In this document: in pieces, positions 1 through 7,490 of the stretch
Layout of the letters: each line of letters starts with the position of its first letter
Position numbering within the stretch: the stretch's first letter is position 1
Assembly: GCA_964533585.1 (NCBI GenBank)
Contig: CAZHMM010000001.1
Span: 14,360 to 78,359, forward strand
Origin: Elioraea sp964533585
GTDB taxonomy: Bacteria; Pseudomonadota; Alphaproteobacteria; Acetobacterales; Acetobacteraceae
Direction: 5' to 3'
Length of the DNA stretch: 64,000 nt
Translations under genes and position numbers: made by a program
The notes under the pieces: model-generated
Database searches by the model: none
Told to the model about the DNA's origin: nothing
Seen by the model: the letters and a program-made list of their open reading frames with translations, nothing else

Positions 1-126
1 CAGCTTCTCGATGTTATAGGGCGGGTAGCTCGCATCGGCCGCGTTCAGGGCCGTATCCATCAGGCGCGACAGGCGGTCGAAGCCGATGGTCGAGCGGAAC
101 AGCGGAGAGAAATCGAAGCCGTTCAT
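1..126 (-). CDS. Small heat-shock protein Hsp20/IbpA type, 5' part only
   Basis: The first 42 codons of a small heat-shock chaperone are present; the gene runs off the left edge. The visible start, MNGFDFSPLFRSTIGFDRL, followed by a Tyr-Pro-Pro-Tyr-Asn-Ile-Glu stretch near residues 34-40, is the typical N-terminal signature of alphaproteobacterial IbpA/HspA proteins, which bind unfolding proteins in the cytoplasm and hold them for DnaK/ClpB. The alpha-crystallin domain itself lies outside the window. The ATG is preceded by a near-perfect Shine-Dalgarno (AAGGAGGA) that is folded into a hairpin (see the leader entry), so heat-controlled translation is expected. The family assignment is firm; the exact paralogue is not knowable from the fragment. 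Confidence 0.85.
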   Translation of the reverse strand, partial: MNGFDFSPLFRSTIGFDRLSRLMDTALNAADASYPPYNIEKL

Positions 127-200
127 CGTCGGTCCTCCTTCAAGGAAGCAAGGTCCGGTCGGTCGGGCGTGGCACCGCCATGGTCAGCCGAAGCCTGACC
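127..200 (-). promoter_or_regulatory. ROSE-like RNA thermometer in the Hsp20 leader
   Basis: On the minus strand the 5' leader contains CTTCCTTGAAGGAGG (positions 148-134), which folds into a 6-bp hairpin with a 3-nt loop, one U-G pair and the Shine-Dalgarno AGGAGG as its 3' arm. It is preceded by UUG, giving the UUGCU...AGGAGG arrangement described for helix IV of ROSE elements (repression of heat-shock gene expression) before alphaproteobacterial hsp20 genes. A second hairpin, GGTCAG/CTGACC, sits at 182-200. ROSE is an established family; membership here is inferred from the SD-sequestering helix and the downstream gene. Confidence 0.6.
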
Positions 201-275
201 GATCGCGCCGGGACCCCTGAGGCATCCCGGCGCGATCGACATAGGAGGCGGAGCGCGGCCCTTCAAGAGGGCGCG
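201..275 (-). terminator. Two stem-loops downstream of rpmE
   Basis: Positions 201-213 and 225-237 are perfect inverted repeats (13 bp, 11-nt loop), and 254-262/268-275 form an 8-bp stem with one bulge starting 10 nt beyond the rpmE stop. Both are G+C rich and lack a following T run. They could terminate rpmE transcription or, for the 13-bp one, be part of the upstream leader of the Hsp20 gene. The inverted repeats are seen directly; the role is inferred. Confidence 0.45.
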
Positions 276-284
276 GGGCGAAGC

Positions 285-602
285 CTATTTCTTCTTGCCC
301 TGGGCCGGCTTGGCAGCGCCGGCCGGCGCTGCCGCAGCCTTGGCGCCCTTGTTGATGCTGGCCGCGGCCTTGATGTTCATCTTCGACAGATCGACCGCGA
401 AGCGCTTGTTGAACTTCGACACCTGGCCCGCGCTGTCGAGCACCACCCGCTGCTGGCCGGTCCAGGCCGGGTGCGACTTCGGGTCGATATCGAGCCGCAG
501 CGTGTCGCCGGGCTTGCCGTAGCAGGACCGGGTCGTGAACGAGGACCCGTCGGTCATGACGACGGTGATCTCGTGGTAGTTCGGGTGGATGCCCTTCTTC
601 AT
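285..602 (-). CDS. rpmE: 50S ribosomal protein L31
   Basis: A 105-residue ribosomal protein L31 of the large subunit. The start MKKGIHPNYHEITVVMTDG and the KSHPAWTG and KFNKRF blocks are diagnostic. Reading is open further upstream, but the conserved N-terminus fixes the ATG at 602. The protein has a single Cys (about residue 27) and lacks the four-cysteine zinc site, so it is a zinc-independent type. A tail of about 30 residues rich in Ala and Lys (ending QGKKK) follows the conserved core, longer than the usual 70-75 residue protein. The 248 nt between this gene and nadC hold no gene; they must carry both divergent promoters, but I cannot pick out a convincing one. Confidence 0.95.
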   Translation of the reverse strand: MKKGIHPNYHEITVVMTDGSSFTTRSCYGKPGDTLRLDIDPKSHPAWTGQQRVVLDSAGQVSKFNKRFAVDLSKMNIKAAASINKGAKAAAAPAGAAKPAQGKKK

Positions 603-850
603 GGCCCGCGACCTTTCAACGACGAAGGCGCGGCGATGCCGACCGCCGCGCGAGAGCGGGGGGATAGCCGAACGGCGCCGGGCAGGCAAGGCGGCCTGGC
701 GCGCAGCCGGCCTGCCTGCCCGCGCCGGGTGCGCCAGGGCGGCGCAAAGGCCCCACATCGCAGCGTCCCCGCAGGCACGCGCAGCGTTGACGGGCCGTTC
801 GCCAGGGCACACACTCGATCGTAGGTATACAAACGATCGGGGGATGCGAC

Positions 851-1699
851 GTGCTGGAGTGGACTGCGGTCGACCGGATCATCGACGCCGCACTGGCCGA
901 GGACATCGGCGCGGTCGATCTCACCAGCGAAATCGTCGTCCCCGACGGCACCCGTGCCACCTTCGTGCTGCGCACCCGCGAGGAGATCGTGCTGGCCGGG
1001 CTTGCCGTCGCCGAGGCGGTGTTCCGTCGCCGCGCGCCGGAGTGCGGCTTCGAGCCCGGCGCCGCCGACGGCCACCGCGTGGCACCCGGCACCGTGCTGG
1101 CGACCGTCACCGGCCCCGCCCGAGCCCTGCTGACGGCCGAGCGCACCGCGCTCAACCTGCTCTCGCACATGTCCGGCATCGCCACGCTGACCCGTCGCTA
1201 TGTCGACCGGATCGCCGGGACCAAGGCGCAACTCATCGACACGCGCAAGACCACGCCCGGGCTGCGCGCGATCGAGAAGCACGCGACGACGCTGGGTGGG
1301 GCGCGCAACCACCGGCTCGACCTCGCCGGCGGGATCATGATCAAGGACAATCACATCTCGGTCTGCGGCTCGATCGCCGCCGCCGTGGCGCGCGCCAAGA
1401 CGGCGGCGCCGGTGCTGACCAAGGTCGAGGTCGAGTGCGACCGGCTCGATCAGGTGCGCGAGGCGGTCGAGGCCGGTGCCGACATGCTGCTGCTGGACAA
1501 CATGACCACCGAGATGCTGCGCGAGGCAGTCGCGATCATCGCCGGCCGCATTCCCGCCGAAGCCTCGGGCGGGGTGAACCTCGACACCATCCGCGGCATC
1601 GCCGAGACGGGTGTGGATTTCATCAGCGTCGGGCGGATCACCCAGGGCGCGCCAGCCGTGGATATCGGCCTCGACGCGACGCTGGAGCCGGGTGGGTGA
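851..1699 (+). CDS. nadC: Nicotinate-nucleotide pyrophosphorylase (quinolinate phosphoribosyltransferase)
   Basis: A 282-residue cytoplasmic enzyme that converts quinolinate and PRPP to nicotinate mononucleotide in de novo NAD synthesis. Family hallmarks are LNLLSHMSGIAT (about 100-111), DTRKTTPGLR, the KDNHI block, the DMLLLDNM segment and SVGRITQGAP near the C-terminus, the normal end of NadC. The start is GTG at 851 with GGGGGA six bases upstream. nadA and nadB are not next to it; instead it overlaps a LOG-family gene by 4 bp (GTGA) and appears to lead a coupled four-gene run. Confidence 0.95.
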   Translation: MLEWTAVDRIIDAALAEDIGAVDLTSEIVVPDGTRATFVLRTREEIVLAGLAVAEAVFRRRAPECGFEPGAADGHRVAPGTVLATVTGPARALLTAERTALNLLSHMSGIATLTRRYVDRIAGTKAQLIDTRKTTPGLRAIEKHATTLGGARNHRLDLAGGIMIKDNHISVCGSIAAAVARAKTAAPVLTKVEVECDRLDQVREAVEAGADMLLLDNMTTEMLREAVAIIAGRIPAEASGGVNLDTIRGIAETGVDFISVGRITQGAPAVDIGLDATLEPGG

Positions 1700-2271
1700 G
1701 CGCGGTTGGCCTGTTCTGTGGTGCGAACGACGCGCTGCCCGAGCCGTTCCGGGCAGCGGCCGCCGCGTTCGGCGAGGGCCTCGCCGCGCGGGGGCTGACG
1801 CTGGTCTATGGCGGCTCCTCGCGCGGGCTGATGGGCGAGGCAGCGCGCGCGGCCAAGGCGGCCGGCGGCCGCGTGGTCGGCGTGATGCCGCGCCACCTGA
1901 TCAGCCGCGAACGCGCCGCCGCCGACATCGACGAGCTCCACCTGGTCGACAGCCTCGCCGAGCGCAAGCAGCGCATGGCCGATCTCTCCGACCTGTTCGT
2001 CGCGCTGCCGGGCGGTGTCGGCACCCTCGACGAGGCGCTCGAGATGATCACCTGGTTCGATGTCGGGATCGCGCGCAAGCCGACGCTGTTCGTCGACGTC
2101 GAGGCGTTCTGGCGGCCCTTCGCCGCGATGATGGCGGCGTTCGGCGCGGCCGGGGTGCTGCGTCCGCATCTCGCCGGCGCCTGGTCGATCCTTCCGGATG
2201 TTCCGGCCACACTGCTCGCCGTGGAGCAGGCACTGGCGCCTGAGGCGCCCATCGAGGGGAGACTGGCATGA
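1696..2271 (+). CDS. LOG family (TIGR00730) Rossmann-fold nucleotide hydrolase
   Basis: A 191-residue protein of the LOG/'lysine decarboxylase-like' family. Members studied biochemically are cytokinin-activating or nucleotide 5'-monophosphate phosphoribohydrolases, not decarboxylases. The two signature motifs are present: GGSSRGLMG near residues 38-46 and PGGVGTLDE near 100-108. The start is GTG at 1696, overlapping the nadC stop, so translation is probably coupled. A nucleotide-salvage role beside NAD synthesis would make sense, since both deal with ribosyl-phosphate chemistry, but that is inference. Confidence 0.88.
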   Translation: MSAVGLFCGANDALPEPFRAAAAAFGEGLAARGLTLVYGGSSRGLMGEAARAAKAAGGRVVGVMPRHLISRERAAADIDELHLVDSLAERKQRMADLSDLFVALPGGVGTLDEALEMITWFDVGIARKPTLFVDVEAFWRPFAAMMAAFGAAGVLRPHLAGAWSILPDVPATLLAVEQALAPEAPIEGRLA

Positions 2272-3245
2272 CACTGGGACGACGCACGCTTCTGGGCACC
2301 GCCGCGGCGCTGCCCGCATTCGGCCTGGCGGAGGCGCAGGAGGCGCTCCGCCTGACGCTCGCCGGCGGCTCGGTCGGTGGCGCCTGGAGCGCGATCGGCA
2401 ACGCGATCGGCGAGGCGATCCGGCGCGAGCATCCCGGCACGGCGTTCTCCTACGAGCCGGGACGCGATGCGGCGAATGTCACGCTGGTGTCGCAGGGGCG
2501 GGTGCAGCTCGGCATCGCGCACGCGCAGATCGCGCTCCGCGCCATCAAGGGCGAGGCGCCGTTCGACCGTGCGATGCCCGACATCCGCGGCGTGAGCCTG
2601 ATCGACAGCGAGGCGGCGTGGCAGCCGATCGTGCGCGCCGGCGCGCCCGTCGCCACGCTGGAGGAGATCGCCGAGAAGCGCGCCCCCGTGCGCGTCACCG
2701 CCAATCTGCGCGGCACGATGATGGCGCTCGCCACCGAGGAGGCCTTCGCCGCCGCCGGCGCGCCGTTCGCGCAGATCGAGCGCTGGGGCGGGCGGGTGCA
2801 CTACGTCGCCTGGAACGACGCGCTGGAGATGCTGAAGAACAACCAGGTGGACATCATCACCAATGTGGTGGACTTCCCCTCGCGCCAGGTGCTGAACGCG
2901 GTGCGCGGGCTGGACGTGAAATTCCTCGGCTTCGGCCCTGATCTGGTCGCGAAGGTGAATGCGCGGCTCGGCTCGACGCCCATCACCATTCCGGCCAATG
3001 CGTATCCGTTCCAGCCCGAGGCGGTGAACACCTTCCGCGCCCATGTCGTGCTGCTGACCTCGGCCGCCGTGCCGGCCGACACGGTCGAGGCGGTGGTCAA
3101 CGCGGTCATCAAGCACTTCGACGCGGTCAAGCGCGCCCACGCGACGATGGCGCGACTTGAGGCACGGGCGCTGCCGGACACCGGCGGTGTCGCGCTGCAT
3201 GAGGGTGCCGCGCGCGCCTATCGCGCCGCCGGACTGATGAGCTGA
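2268..3245 (+). CDS. TAXI-family TRAP transporter solute receptor
   Basis: A 325-residue periplasmic substrate-binding protein of the TAXI subfamily. It has a twin-arginine-like leader (GRRTLL then a hydrophobic stretch ending near AEAQ at about 20-24), followed by LTLAGGSVGGAWSAIGNAIG, the typical TAXI opening. The ATG at 2268 overlaps the previous stop (ATGA). The gene directly after encodes the fused permease, so receptor and permease form one uptake system driven by an ion gradient. TAXI substrates are mostly unknown (glutamate or other dicarboxylates are proposed), and I cannot name the ligand. Confidence 0.9.
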   Translation: MTLGRRTLLGTAAALPAFGLAEAQEALRLTLAGGSVGGAWSAIGNAIGEAIRREHPGTAFSYEPGRDAANVTLVSQGRVQLGIAHAQIALRAIKGEAPFDRAMPDIRGVSLIDSEAAWQPIVRAGAPVATLEEIAEKRAPVRVTANLRGTMMALATEEAFAAAGAPFAQIERWGGRVHYVAWNDALEMLKNNQVDIITNVVDFPSRQVLNAVRGLDVKFLGFGPDLVAKVNARLGSTPITIPANAYPFQPEAVNTFRAHVVLLTSAAVPADTVEAVVNAVIKHFDAVKRAHATMARLEARALPDTGGVALHEGAARAYRAAGLMS

Positions 3246-3304
3246 CCCTGCTCACGTCGCTTCTGCCGGGAAAGCCGCGCACGCTTCCCCCGGCGGAGGC
3301 GGCG

Positions 3305-5119
3305 GTGGTCGGCGCGGTCGGCGCCGTGCTCTCGGCGTTCCTGCTGGCGCTCGCCCTCGGCCGGGAGGCCGACCGCACCGTCAGCCTGTTCGTCTTTCTC
3401 GGCGCGGTGCTGACCATCGGCTTCCTCACCGTTACGGGCAATCCGCTCCGCCCAACCGGCCGGTCGCTGCCGTCCTGGGGATTGGTGATCGCGACCTGGG
3501 CCTCGGTCGGCTGGTTCCTCGTCCACGCCGAGGCGCATGCGCTGCGCTGGCCGATGGTGAGCCCGCTCTCGCCGGGCGATCTGATCGCGGCCTCGGCGCT
3601 GATCCTGCTGGTGCTGGAGGCGACGCGGCGCACGATCGGGCTCGCGCTCGCGATCCTGGTGCTGCTGTTCCTCGCCTATGCGGTGTTCGGCGACCGGCTG
3701 GAGGGCGCGTTCGGCCACCGGCCCCTGAGCATCACCGAGATCCTCGACCATCTGGTGTTCACCACCAACGGCCTGATCGGCCCGGCACTCGCGGTGGCGG
3801 CGTTCCTGGTCTACGTGTTCGTGCTGTTCGGCGCGGTGCTGGACCGTTCCGGCGGCGGGGATTTCTTCTTCGACCTCTCCGCCGCGCTGGTGGGGCGGCA
3901 GGCGGGTGGGCCGGCCAAGGTCGCGGTGGTCTCATCGGCGCTCTACGGCACCATCTCGGGCAGCCCGACCGCCGACGTGGTCACCACCGGCGCGCTCACC
4001 ATCCCGATGATGAAGCGGCTTGGTTACCGCCCGGCCTATGCGGGGGCGGTGGAGTCCTCCGCCTCGGCGGGCGGGGCGCTGCTGCCGCCGGTGATGGGCA
4101 GTGCGGCGTTCCTGATGAGCGACTTCACCAACATCCCCTACGCCGAGATCGTCGTCTCGGCCGCGCTGACGGGGGTGCTCTACTACGTCGCGGTGTTCTT
4201 CGCCGTCCATGCCCGCGCGGTGCTGGATCGGCTCGGCGCGTTCGACGGCACGACTGCGCGCGTCGCCGCCGTGCTGCGCGCAGGCTGGTGGCATCTCGTG
4301 CCGATCGCGGCGCTGGTTTTGCTCGTGCTCTCGGCCGACCGCCCCGTCTATGGCGCCGGACTCGCGGTGGTGATCGGTGCGGCGATCCTACTGATCCGAA
4401 CGCGGGCGCCACTCAATACCGCCGCGACACTGCTCACGGCGGCGATCGAGGCAGCGCGACGGGCGGCACCGGTCGGCATCGCCTGCGCGGTCGCCGGGCT
4501 GGTGGTCGGCTCGCTCACCATCACCGATCTCGCCGGCAAGTTCTCCTCGCTGCTGTTCTCCTTCGCGCCCGACCTGCTGCCGGTGGTGATGCTGATCACG
4601 GCGGGCGTGACGTTGCTGCTCGGCATGGGGATGCCGACCCCGGCCGTCTATGTGTTGGCATCCGTGCTGGCCGCGCCGGCAATGGTCAATCTCGGCGTGC
4701 CGACGCTGGCCGCGCACCTGTTCGTCGTCTACTTCGCCTCGATGTCGGCAATCACGCCGCCCGTCGCGGTCGCCGCGTTTGCCGCCGCCTCGATCGCGGG
4801 CGCCGATCCGCTGCGCATCGCGGTGATCGCCTGCCGGCTCGCGGTGGTCGGCTTCGTGCTGCCGTTCTGCTTCGTCTGGCGCCCGGCGCTGCTGCTGATC
4901 GGCGATCCCGTGTCGGTCGTGCTGGCCCTCGCCGCGACGCTCGCGGGCGTGGTGGCGCTCGCCGCGGCGCTGGAGGGCTGGCTGGCACGACGGCTCACCG
5001 CGCTCGATCGCCTGCTGCTCGGCCTTGCCGGTGCGGCCCTGGTCGCGCCGATCGCCTGGGCGGATGTCGCCGGCGCCGCGCTGCTGGCCGGATGGCTGCT
5101 GGTTGGCCGGCCGCGCTGA
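3305..5119 (+). CDS. Fused TRAP transporter permease (DctQ-DctM type)
   Basis: A polytopic membrane protein of about 604 residues, hydrophobic over nearly its whole length, containing the DctM-type signatures ALYGTISGSPTADVVTTG, SSASAGGALLPPVMG and GMGMPTPAVYVLAS. TAXI systems usually have one fused small-plus-large permease, and this length fits. The start is uncertain. GTG at 3305 is the first conventional codon and has no clear Shine-Dalgarno; the frame is open back to the preceding stop, with CTG at 3242 overlapping it, so the true N-terminus may be about 20 residues longer. It pairs with the TAXI receptor immediately upstream. Confidence 0.9.
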   Translation: MVGAVGAVLSAFLLALALGREADRTVSLFVFLGAVLTIGFLTVTGNPLRPTGRSLPSWGLVIATWASVGWFLVHAEAHALRWPMVSPLSPGDLIAASALILLVLEATRRTIGLALAILVLLFLAYAVFGDRLEGAFGHRPLSITEILDHLVFTTNGLIGPALAVAAFLVYVFVLFGAVLDRSGGGDFFFDLSAALVGRQAGGPAKVAVVSSALYGTISGSPTADVVTTGALTIPMMKRLGYRPAYAGAVESSASAGGALLPPVMGSAAFLMSDFTNIPYAEIVVSAALTGVLYYVAVFFAVHARAVLDRLGAFDGTTARVAAVLRAGWWHLVPIAALVLLVLSADRPVYGAGLAVVIGAAILLIRTRAPLNTAATLLTAAIEAARRAAPVGIACAVAGLVVGSLTITDLAGKFSSLLFSFAPDLLPVVMLITAGVTLLLGMGMPTPAVYVLASVLAAPAMVNLGVPTLAAHLFVVYFASMSAITPPVAVAAFAAASIAGADPLRIAVIACRLAVVGFVLPFCFVWRPALLLIGDPVSVVLALAATLAGVVALAAALEGWLARRLTALDRLLLGLAGAALVAPIAWADVAGAALLAGWLLVGRPR

Positions 5120-5123
5120 CGCC

Positions 5124-5510
5124 TCAGCGCCGGCAGCGATACATCACCCGGACCTGGGCGATGTCCGTTTGCGTGCCGTCACGCTCGATCACGAGCGGCC
5201 TGATGCCGCCGGGGACGCGGCGGTACTGCACCATGTCGCCAGGCCGCAGCGGCGCTTCCCCATTCTCCGTGGTGCGCACCAGCATGCCGATGCGATCGGC
5301 CTGGATGACGAAGCGCACCTCCGCCAGCACCAAGCGTTTGCCGCCGTCCCACCACTCGAGCGTCGTCTCGGCGATGACGTGGCGCAGGCTGGTCTCGGCG
5401 CAGGAGAGGTCGGGCGACCAGATGCCGCGCAGATCGGAGGGTGATTCGGCTACTGCCGGCCGCGTCGCTGCCAGGACCAGCAGGGTGGCCACACAAAAAG
5501 ATCGATGCAT
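5124..5510 (-). CDS. Small secreted protein, paralogue 1 of a tandem pair
   Basis: A 128-residue protein with a signal peptide (MHRSFCVATLLVLAATRP, predicted cut after AVA near residue 22). I do not recognise the family. The mature part has GIWSPDLSC, TLEWWDGGKR, LRPGDMVQYRR and ends YRCRR. Two cysteines, one early and one four from the end in the mature chain, could form a disulphide. It is clearly homologous to the next gene upstream on this strand, with the same motifs in the same order. I chose ATG 5510 because it starts a proper signal sequence; the frame is open for 36 more codons upstream without one. Confidence 0.75.
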   Translation of the reverse strand: MHRSFCVATLLVLAATRPAVAESPSDLRGIWSPDLSCAETSLRHVIAETTLEWWDGGKRLVLAEVRFVIQADRIGMLVRTTENGEAPLRPGDMVQYRRVPGGIRPLVIERDGTQTDIAQVRVMYRCRR

Positions 5511-5614
5511 GGACTGGACTCTCCGGGCCGTGACTGCCGGCACGTTCCGGCGAGGAGGCAGTCTAGGGCAGTTCGCCAGCCCCGGCACTGTCGCGTTCGC
5601 TTGAATGGGCCGGA

Positions 5615-6010
5615 TCACCTGCGGCAGGCGAAGAAGGTGCGCGGCCGCGAGATGTCGATCGTTGTGTCGTTGCGCATGATCGAGATCGGCCGCAGCCCGC
5701 CGGCAACGCGCTGATAGGTCACGATGTCGCCCGGGCGGAGCGGGGCATCGCCATTCTGCACCTGCCGCACGAGCGCTGCGATCTCATTGCCGCGAATGCG
5801 GTAATGGACCTGAGCCGCGGCGACACGCTCGCCCCCCTCGTGCCATTCCAGCGTCGTCCGGCCGACGACATGGCGCGGCGCGGTCGCGCCGCAGGAGAGA
5901 TCGGGCGACCATGCGCCCTGCAGGCTCGACGGCGCCTCCACGGCGGTGGCCGGCGGCGCGAGCGCGACGACGAACAAGGCGGCCACGGCGGCGCGTTGCA
6001 TCAGGTCCAT
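5615..6010 (-). CDS. Small secreted protein, paralogue 2 of a tandem pair
   Basis: A 131-residue protein with a signal peptide (MDLMQRAAVAALFVVALAPP, cut near ATAVEA). The mature region repeats the pattern of its downstream neighbour: GAWSPDLSC, TTLEWHEGGERV, LRPGDIVTYQR, GGLRPISI and a terminal FFACRR. The ATG at 6010 has GAGGAGG five to six bases upstream, so the start is good. The short repetitive beta-rich pattern suggests a small barrel in the periplasm, but function is unknown. It lies 35 bp downstream of pyk and could be transcribed with it. Confidence 0.78.
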   Translation of the reverse strand: MDLMQRAAVAALFVVALAPPATAVEAPSSLQGAWSPDLSCGATAPRHVVGRTTLEWHEGGERVAAAQVHYRIRGNEIAALVRQVQNGDAPLRPGDIVTYQRVAGGLRPISIMRNDTTIDISRPRTFFACRR

Positions 6011-6045
6011 CCCAGCCTCCTCAACTCGTCGATTCGCGCCGGCCG

Positions 6046-7479
6046 CTACGGCATCGTCGCGATCCGCAGCGCGTTGGTCGTGCCCGAGGTGCCGAACGGC
6101 ATGCCCGCGACCACGACGATCTCCTCGCCGGCGGCGGCGAAGCTCTCCTGCGCGGCGATCCGCAACGACTTTGCCACCGCCTCGCTCATGCTGTGCGCAT
6201 CCGCCGTCACGAGCGGATAGACGCCCCAGACGACGCAGAGCCGCCGTGCCGTCTCCTCGCGCGGCGTCAGCCCGAGGATCGGCGCGGCGGGCCGTTCGCG
6301 GCTGATCCTGAGCGCGGTCGAGCCCGACATGGTGAAGGTCGCGATCGCCTCGGCGCCGATCGTGTGCGCGACCTGGCGCGCGGCCGCGACGATCGCATCG
6401 GCCGAACTGCGATCCGGCAACTGCCGCGTGGCCTCGACGATCTCGCGGTAGGTGGGGTCGGCTTCCACGCGCGAGACGATCCGGTCCATCATCGCCACCG
6501 CCTCGCGCGGGAAACTGCCGGCCGCGCTTTCGGCCGAGAGCATCACCGCATCCGCGCCGTCGAACACCGCCGTCGCGACGTCGGAGGCCTCGGCGCGCGT
6601 CGGCGTCGGCGCGCCGACCATGCTTTCGAGCATCTGCGTGGCCACCACCACCGGCTTGCCGGCGGTCCGGCACGCCTTGACGATCCGCTTCTGCGCCAGC
6701 GGCACGTTCTCGGGTGGCAGCTCGACGCCGAGATCGCCGCGCGCGACCATCACGCAGTCCGACAGCGCGACGATCTGGTCGAGCGCATCGAGCGCCGACG
6801 GCTTCTCCAGCTTGGTCATGATCCAGGCGCGGCCGTTGATGATCGCCCTGGCCTCGGCGACGTCCTCGGGGCGCTGCACGAAGGAGAGGCCGACATACTC
6901 GATGCCCTGCTGGAGCGCGAAGTCCAGGTCGCGGCGGTCCTTTTCGGTCAACGCCGGGATCGGCAGGGTGATGTCCGGCACGTTCACGCCCTTGCGGTCG
7001 CTCACCTGGCCACCGACCACCACCTCGCATTCCAGATGATCAGCCCGCTTCTTGTCGACGCGCAGCTTCACCTTGCCGTCATCGATCAGCAGCGTGGCGC
7101 CGATCCCGGCCGCCTTGATGATCTCGGGATGCGGCAGCTGCACGCGCGCGGCATCGCCCGGCACGGGCGAGAGGTCGAGCCGGAAACGCCCGCCCGTCTG
7201 CAGCTGGACGAGCCCGCCGCGGAAGGTGCCGACCCGGAGCTTCGGCCCCTGCACATCGGCGAGGATCGCGATCTGCCGCCCGCTGCGCTTCTCGATCGCG
7301 CGGATCGCCTCGATCCGTGCGGCGTGATCGTCGTGCGAGCCGTGGCTGAAGTTCAGCCGGAACACATCGGCCCCGGCATGGAACAGATGCCCGATCATCT
7401 CGGGCGTCGACGAGGCCGGGCCGAGGGTCGCGATGATCTTGGTGCGGCGGTGGCGGCGGAGTGCAGGCTTCTGTCGCAT
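6046..7479 (-). CDS. pyk: Pyruvate kinase
   Basis: A 477-residue glycolytic enzyme making pyruvate and ATP from phosphoenolpyruvate and ADP. Signatures are TKIIATLGPASS at the N-terminus, FRLNFSHGSHDDH, ILADVQGPKLRVG, the active-site region TKLEKPSAL and MVARGDLGVELP, and MLESM. ATG 7479 is preceded by GGAGG at five-base spacing; a GTG 15 nt further up (7494) overlaps the glycerate kinase stop as GTGA and is an alternative. Its position behind glycerate 2-kinase joins two steps between glycerate and pyruvate (2-phosphoglycerate, PEP, pyruvate). Confidence 0.96.
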   Translation of the reverse strand: MRQKPALRRHRRTKIIATLGPASSTPEMIGHLFHAGADVFRLNFSHGSHDDHAARIEAIRAIEKRSGRQIAILADVQGPKLRVGTFRGGLVQLQTGGRFRLDLSPVPGDAARVQLPHPEIIKAAGIGATLLIDDGKVKLRVDKKRADHLECEVVVGGQVSDRKGVNVPDITLPIPALTEKDRRDLDFALQQGIEYVGLSFVQRPEDVAEARAIINGRAWIMTKLEKPSALDALDQIVALSDCVMVARGDLGVELPPENVPLAQKRIVKACRTAGKPVVVATQMLESMVGAPTPTRAEASDVATAVFDGADAVMLSAESAAGSFPREAVAMMDRIVSRVEADPTYREIVEATRQLPDRSSADAIVAAARQVAHTIGAEAIATFTMSGSTALRISRERPAAPILGLTPREETARRLCVVWGVYPLVTADAHSMSEAVAKSLRIAAQESFAAAGEEIVVVAGMPFGTSGTTNALRIATMP

Positions 7480-7490
7480 CGATGCCTCCG

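Noticed and set aside
787..841. TTGACG and TATACA before nadC as a sigma-70 promoter
   Set aside because: The two boxes are separated by about 43 nt, not 17, and TATACA lies only nine bases before the start codon.
589..1690. Long open frames across rpmE's upstream region and nadC on both strands
   Set aside because: They are Arg/Ala/Gly-rich shadows of GC-rich codons; only nadC and the 3' part of the 589-2271 frame (the LOG gene from 1696) show family motifs.
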